9,059 nucleotides of DNA from Waddliaceae bacterium. GTDB lineage: Bacteria > Chlamydiota > Chlamydiia > Chlamydiales > SLFE01. The notes beneath the pieces are model-generated. The model ran no database searches and was not told where the DNA came from. It saw only the letters and a program-made list of their open reading frames with translations. The position numbers were made by a program, and so were the translations under genes. How positions within the stretch are numbered: position 1 is the first letter of the stretch; the number at the start of each line of letters is the position of its first letter. Of this stretch, positions 6,334-9,059 are shown piece by piece. The stretch covers positions 1-9,059 of the forward strand of contig SLFE01000230.1 of NCBI GenBank assembly GCA_007124415.1. The letters are read 5' to 3'.

Positions 6334-7638
6334 ATGGTTGAGAATCACGATAATTCAGAGAAGAAGGATCGCGCGCTTTTAATCGCGGCGTTTAAGGGAT
6401 CCAATGAGAAAAAGGCATGCGAAGAGCATCTTGACGAGCTGGAGCTTTTAACTGAGACGTACGGCGCCGAAGTTGCCGGCAAGGTTGCCTGCCCGATCCG
6501 AAAGGTCGAGTCTGCAACCTTTATCGGATCCGGCAAGCTGGACGAGCTTGCTTTGCAGGCTGGGGAACTAGGCGTCAATCTGATCATATTCGACGAGGAA
6601 ATTTCGCCTGCGCAGCAGCGCAACCTTGAAAAGGCGTTCGGGTTGACCGTCATGGACAGGACCGAATTGATTCTGGGCGTTTTCGCCCAAAGAGCGCACA
6701 CCCGCGAGGCCAAGCTGCAGGTCGATCTGGCGAAGGTCAAATACGAACTTCCCAGGTTGAAGCGATTGTGGACGCATCTTCATCGGCAGACAGGCTCGGG
6801 AAAATCGGGGATGTATGTAAAGGGGGAGGGGGAGAAGCAGATCGAGCTCGACCGCCGCATGCTGAAAGACAAGATTGAAAAGCTTCAAAACGAGCTTGCC
6901 GAGGTTGAAAAGCATCGGCGCACTCAGCGGCAGGCAAGAAACCGTTCGGGTATTCCCGTTTTCGCGATTATCGGATATACCAATGCCGGCAAGTCCACCT
7001 TGCTCAACGCTTTGGCCGAGGCCGAAGTTTTTGTCGAGGACAAGCTTTTCGCTACCCTCGATACCACCACGCGTAAATTTATTCTGCCGAATAATCAGGA
7101 AATACTTCTGATCGACACGGTGGGATTCATCCGAAAGCTGCCTCACCTGCTTGTCGCCGCGTTTAAAGGCACTCTTGAAGAGTCCATGCATGCCGATATT
7201 CTCCTCCACCTGATTGATGCTAGCGACCCCCACGCCGAGGAACATGCAGAAGCTTCTTACGAGGTCCTGAAAGAGTTGAATGTTGAAAACAAACCGGTTA
7301 TTACTGTCTTGAATAAAGTCGACCGTCTTGAAGATCGGTCGAAACTTGTCTATTTCCGGACAAAATTTCCGAAGACTGTGGCTATATCTGCGCTGAAGCA
7401 TGAAGGCTTTGAAGAGCTGTTTGAAATGATGATCGAAGAGCTGCGGAAGCAAAGGCGCATCGCCACGTTAAGGATACCGCAAAAGGAATACAATCTGGTT
7501 ACAGATGTAATGGAAAACGGAACTGTCTTAAAGCAGGATTATGAGGGCAACGACGTTCTTTTAAGGGCTGAAGTTCCCGTTCCGCTATTAGGCAAACTGG
7601 AAAAGTACATAGACGATGATCAAAACTCTTCCTCTTGA
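6334..7638 (+). CDS. hflX: GTPase HflX (ribosome-associated)
   Basis: HflX is a GTPase that binds the 50S subunit and, in several bacteria, splits stalled or stress-damaged ribosomes. The 434-residue protein has the N-terminal HflX domain with ATFIGSGKLDEL (61-72), DEEISPAQQRNLE (87-99) and DRTELILGVFAQRAHTREAKLQVDLA in two blocks (108-133). A charged helical linker follows (170-203). The GTPase domain shows G1 GYTNAGKST (214-222), G2 TLDTTTR (241-247), G3 DTVGF (261-265), G4 NKVD (327-330) and G5-like SAL (352-354). The usual GPGETQLE loop reads GEGEKQIELDRR (164-175). I chose ATG at 6334, 16 bp after the previous stop, because upstream codons back to 6229 are the previous gene read out of frame. 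There is no ribosome site. The last 23 bases overlap radC. Confidence 0.95.
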   Translation: MVENHDNSEKKDRALLIAAFKGSNEKKACEEHLDELELLTETYGAEVAGKVACPIRKVESATFIGSGKLDELALQAGELGVNLIIFDEEISPAQQRNLEKAFGLTVMDRTELILGVFAQRAHTREAKLQVDLAKVKYELPRLKRLWTHLHRQTGSGKSGMYVKGEGEKQIELDRRMLKDKIEKLQNELAEVEKHRRTQRQARNRSGIPVFAIIGYTNAGKSTLLNALAEAEVFVEDKLFATLDTTTRKFILPNNQEILLIDTVGFIRKLPHLLVAAFKGTLEESMHADILLHLIDASDPHAEEHAEASYEVLKELNVENKPVITVLNKVDRLEDRSKLVYFRTKFPKTVAISALKHEGFEELFEMMIEELRKQRRIATLRIPQKEYNLVTDVMENGTVLKQDYEGNDVLLRAEVPVPLLGKLEKYIDDDQNSSS

Positions 7639-8284
7639 AGAAAGGCCTCGGGAAAAGCTGCTCCAAAACAAGGCCGAGTCGCTGACGACTGCCGAGCTTG
7701 TAGCCATCATTATCGGGAGCGGAACAAAGAATAAATCGGTCCTTCAGCTGAGCCGCGAAATTGTCTCAAGTTTCGGCACGCTCCAATCGCTTGCCCAAGC
7801 CACCATCGAAGAGCTTTGCCAGATCAAGGGGATTGGACTTGCCAAGGCGATCCAGTTGAAGGCCGCTTTCGCCCTTGGCGTCAAGCTGTCCCATCAGCTC
7901 ATACCGCCCCGCTATAAAATCGATCATCCCGAGGAGGCTTATCAACTTGTCAGGGCGCTTCTTGAAAACAAGTCCCAGGAGCACTTTCTGGTGATTCTCC
8001 TGGATGTTAAAAATTTTTTGATTCGCCATGAAATTGTTACCGTGGGCACATTAACCGAATCGCTCGTCCATCCCCGTGACGTGTTCAATTTGGCCATCAG
8101 GCACAAGGCGGCCTCAATTATTGCCGTCCACAATCACCCGAGCGGCGATCCCGCTCCGTCCAAGCAGGACAAACATGTTACCGAAGAGCTTAGAAAGGGC
8201 GGGGAGCTGCTGGGAATTCCACTTTGCGATCATATTATTGTCGGAAGAGGGTGTTACTTCTCTTTTCGCGAAATGAATTTGTGA
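7616..8284 (+). CDS. radC: RadC family JAMM-domain protein
   Basis: The 222-residue protein is full length for the family. It starts with the conserved LPLEERPREKLL (5-16) and SLTTAELVAIIIGSGT (22-37). A helix-hairpin-helix element follows (IKGIGLAKAIQLKAA, 70-84). The C-terminal JAMM/MPN+ metalloprotease-like domain has the motif H172-N-H174-P-S-G-D, followed ten residues later by D185, with TESLVHPRDVF (147-157) before it. The metal-binding residues are therefore intact. Despite its name, RadC's role in DNA repair is doubtful, and its biochemical function is unknown for the family. It starts 23 bases inside hflX, in another frame, with only a weak purine-rich ribosome site. It is the last gene of the rightward cluster, and no clear stem-loop terminator follows. 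Confidence 0.94.
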   Translation: MIKTLPLEERPREKLLQNKAESLTTAELVAIIIGSGTKNKSVLQLSREIVSSFGTLQSLAQATIEELCQIKGIGLAKAIQLKAAFALGVKLSHQLIPPRYKIDHPEEAYQLVRALLENKSQEHFLVILLDVKNFLIRHEIVTVGTLTESLVHPRDVFNLAIRHKAASIIAVHNHPSGDPAPSKQDKHVTEELRKGGELLGIPLCDHIIVGRGCYFSFREMNL

Positions 8285-8291
8285 TTATATC

Positions 8292-8320
8292 TTTTAATTA
8301 TACTTTGTTTGTGATATAAA
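8292..8320 (+). promoter_or_regulatory. Candidate extended -10 promoter for the right-edge gene
   Basis: TGATATAAA at 8312-8320 fits an extended -10; TTTTAA at 8292-8297 is a poor -35 with a 17-base AT-rich spacer. Initiation near 8327 would give a ~30-base leader with the ribosome site AAGGTG (8344-8349) before the ATG at 8358. A 6-bp inverted repeat, AAAATC (8318-8323) and GATTTT (8331-8336), spans the expected start. It is too AT-rich to be a convincing terminator for radC. The rest of the 73-bp gap shows nothing else. Confidence 0.4.
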
Positions 8321-8357
8321 ATCATTTTAGGATTTTTAGTAAAAAGGTGTTTTAATA

Positions 8358-9059
8358 ATGAATGTCAATAGTTCGACCGATTCAAACAGGTTAAATAAGC
8401 TTTATTTTTTAAAGGTAGTGGATACAAAAGGTGATTGTCATGAGAGTATTCCAATTACGATAGACGAATTTTCCAGATTGTCGATTCCTCGTGCTTCAGA
8501 AATTTTAAAAAATAAACCGAACGAAACAATCATAGTGAATGAAAGCAAACCGGTGAAAAAATTTATCACGCCTTTTGTCGTGCCTTGCCGAACAGACGCT
8601 ATAGGTTCTTTTGTCAGGGATTTAACGTTGCCGGCATTTTTTAATGTTACGTTTAAAGTGAATAATTTGAAGGAAAAAATATTTTTATCTTCTCTGGCTG
8701 TTTCAGTCGATATAATAACTTTGCCTTTGCGCCTGATGACGGCTATTCCAAGAATTTTCTGGAATTTGTTGAAAAGAAAAGAACAGCACCCGCTTTATAA
8801 ATTTTTGCGTGACAATGGATGCGACAAAAGTTATCTGGATAAAAATAATCTATACAAGTTGATGCTTTGCCGAATAAAAAGAGATTTCGACCCATCTCTC
8901 ACCCGCCCTGTAAATAAAATTCAGGCCCATTTAATTTGGTTTGCCGTTGCCCCGGTTCCCCTTTTTTTAAATTATACACAGATCGATCGTATCGAGGGTA
9001 ATTTATCGGAGAGCGATGTATCAGATGACCAGGTTAAAAGATGTTACCGTCATAAGTTC
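8358..9059 (+). CDS. Unknown AT-rich gene, 3' end cut by the window
   Basis: An open frame of 234 codons starts at ATG 8358 and reaches the right edge without a stop, so the protein is longer than shown. I do not recognise a family. Ribosome site AAGGTG (8344-8349) is well placed, eight bases before the ATG. The first ~90 residues are polar (MNVNSSTDSNRLNKLY onward). A hydrophobic or amphipathic stretch follows at about 108-139 (KIFLSSLAVSVDIITLPLRL, then MTAIPRIFWNLL), a basic stretch with HPLYKFLRDNGC (146-157), and a second hydrophobic patch at 191-206 (HLIWFAVAPVPLFLNY). No signal peptide is seen at the N-terminus. Base composition is unlike the upstream genes: 15/60 GC at 8641-8700 and 18/60 at 8821-8880, against 34/60 in hflX at 6901-6960. 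It could be a lineage-specific or acquired gene, and perhaps membrane-associated. Confidence 0.72.
   Translation, partial: MNVNSSTDSNRLNKLYFLKVVDTKGDCHESIPITIDEFSRLSIPRASEILKNKPNETIIVNESKPVKKFITPFVVPCRTDAIGSFVRDLTLPAFFNVTFKVNNLKEKIFLSSLAVSVDIITLPLRLMTAIPRIFWNLLKRKEQHPLYKFLRDNGCDKSYLDKNNLYKLMLCRIKRDFDPSLTRPVNKIQAHLIWFAVAPVPLFLNYTQIDRIEGNLSESDVSDDQVKRCYRHKF

Noticed and set aside
6568..7452. 294-codon minus-strand frame opposite hflX
   Set aside because: It is long but is the shadow of the GC-rich hflX codons, with no ribosome site or recognisable motif.
8318..8337. AAAATC/GATTTT hairpin as the radC terminator
   Set aside because: The stem is six mostly A-T pairs and is followed by TTAGT rather than a T-run; it also overlaps the candidate promoter.
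1..9059. CRISPR array, tRNA, rRNA, insertion sequence, attachment site, or a new defence system
   Set aside because: I saw no regular direct repeats, cloverleaf sequence, transposase or integrase, or defence-type gene group. RadC can sit near mobile or defence loci, but here it is in a housekeeping cluster.

Overview
This window looks like chromosomal DNA from a member of the phylum Chlamydiae outside the Chlamydiaceae (an 'environmental' chlamydia of the Parachlamydiales type). The evidence is recalled protein similarity, not a search. The malate dehydrogenase closely resembles the chlamydial MdhC type. The FAD oxidoreductase, malate dehydrogenase, HflX and PhnP-like hydrolase are, as I remember it, also neighbours in Chlamydia trachomatis (around CT375, CT376, CT379 and CT380). 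A citrate synthase and two queuosine-precursor genes sit among them; Chlamydiaceae lack citrate synthase and salvage queuine. I cannot name a genus. Most of the window is GC-balanced to GC-rich, but the last ~0.75 kb is very AT-rich.

Layout. Positions 3-158 hold the last 51 codons of an RND-type efflux pump (+ strand). It ends tail-to-tail inside the 3' end of queC. Positions 94-1415 (- strand) carry queE then queC, overlapping by one base; they make 7-carboxy-7-deazaguanine and preQ0 for tRNA queuosine. Positions 1416-1509 are a 94-bp AT-rich divergent promoter region. Positions 1510-8284 (+ strand) hold eight tightly packed genes: mdh, gltA, acyP, an MnmC2-like FAD oxidoreductase, a single-pass membrane protein of unknown function, a PhnP-like metallo-beta-lactamase hydrolase, hflX and radC. 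Gaps are 30 bp or less and four junctions overlap, so this is probably one transcription unit with at least one candidate internal promoter before hflX. Positions 8285-8357 are an AT-rich gap with a candidate extended -10 promoter. From 8358 an unrecognised AT-rich coding frame runs off the right edge.

How the genes fit together. mdh and gltA encode consecutive TCA-cycle steps (malate to oxaloacetate to citrate). The others do translation or RNA support (queC and queE, perhaps the FAD enzyme, hflX), small-molecule phosphate or ester hydrolysis (acyP, the MBL hydrolase), or have unknown roles (radC, the membrane protein). I see no tRNA, rRNA, CRISPR array, insertion sequence or clear Rho-independent terminator. 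I found no convincing new defence or mobile system. The best leads are the unknown right-edge gene, the MnmC2-like FAD enzyme, a Gln at a usual metal-ligand position in the MBL hydrolase, the rewritten queC 3' end, and a shared promoter-like 14-mer linked to genes without a Shine-Dalgarno sequence.
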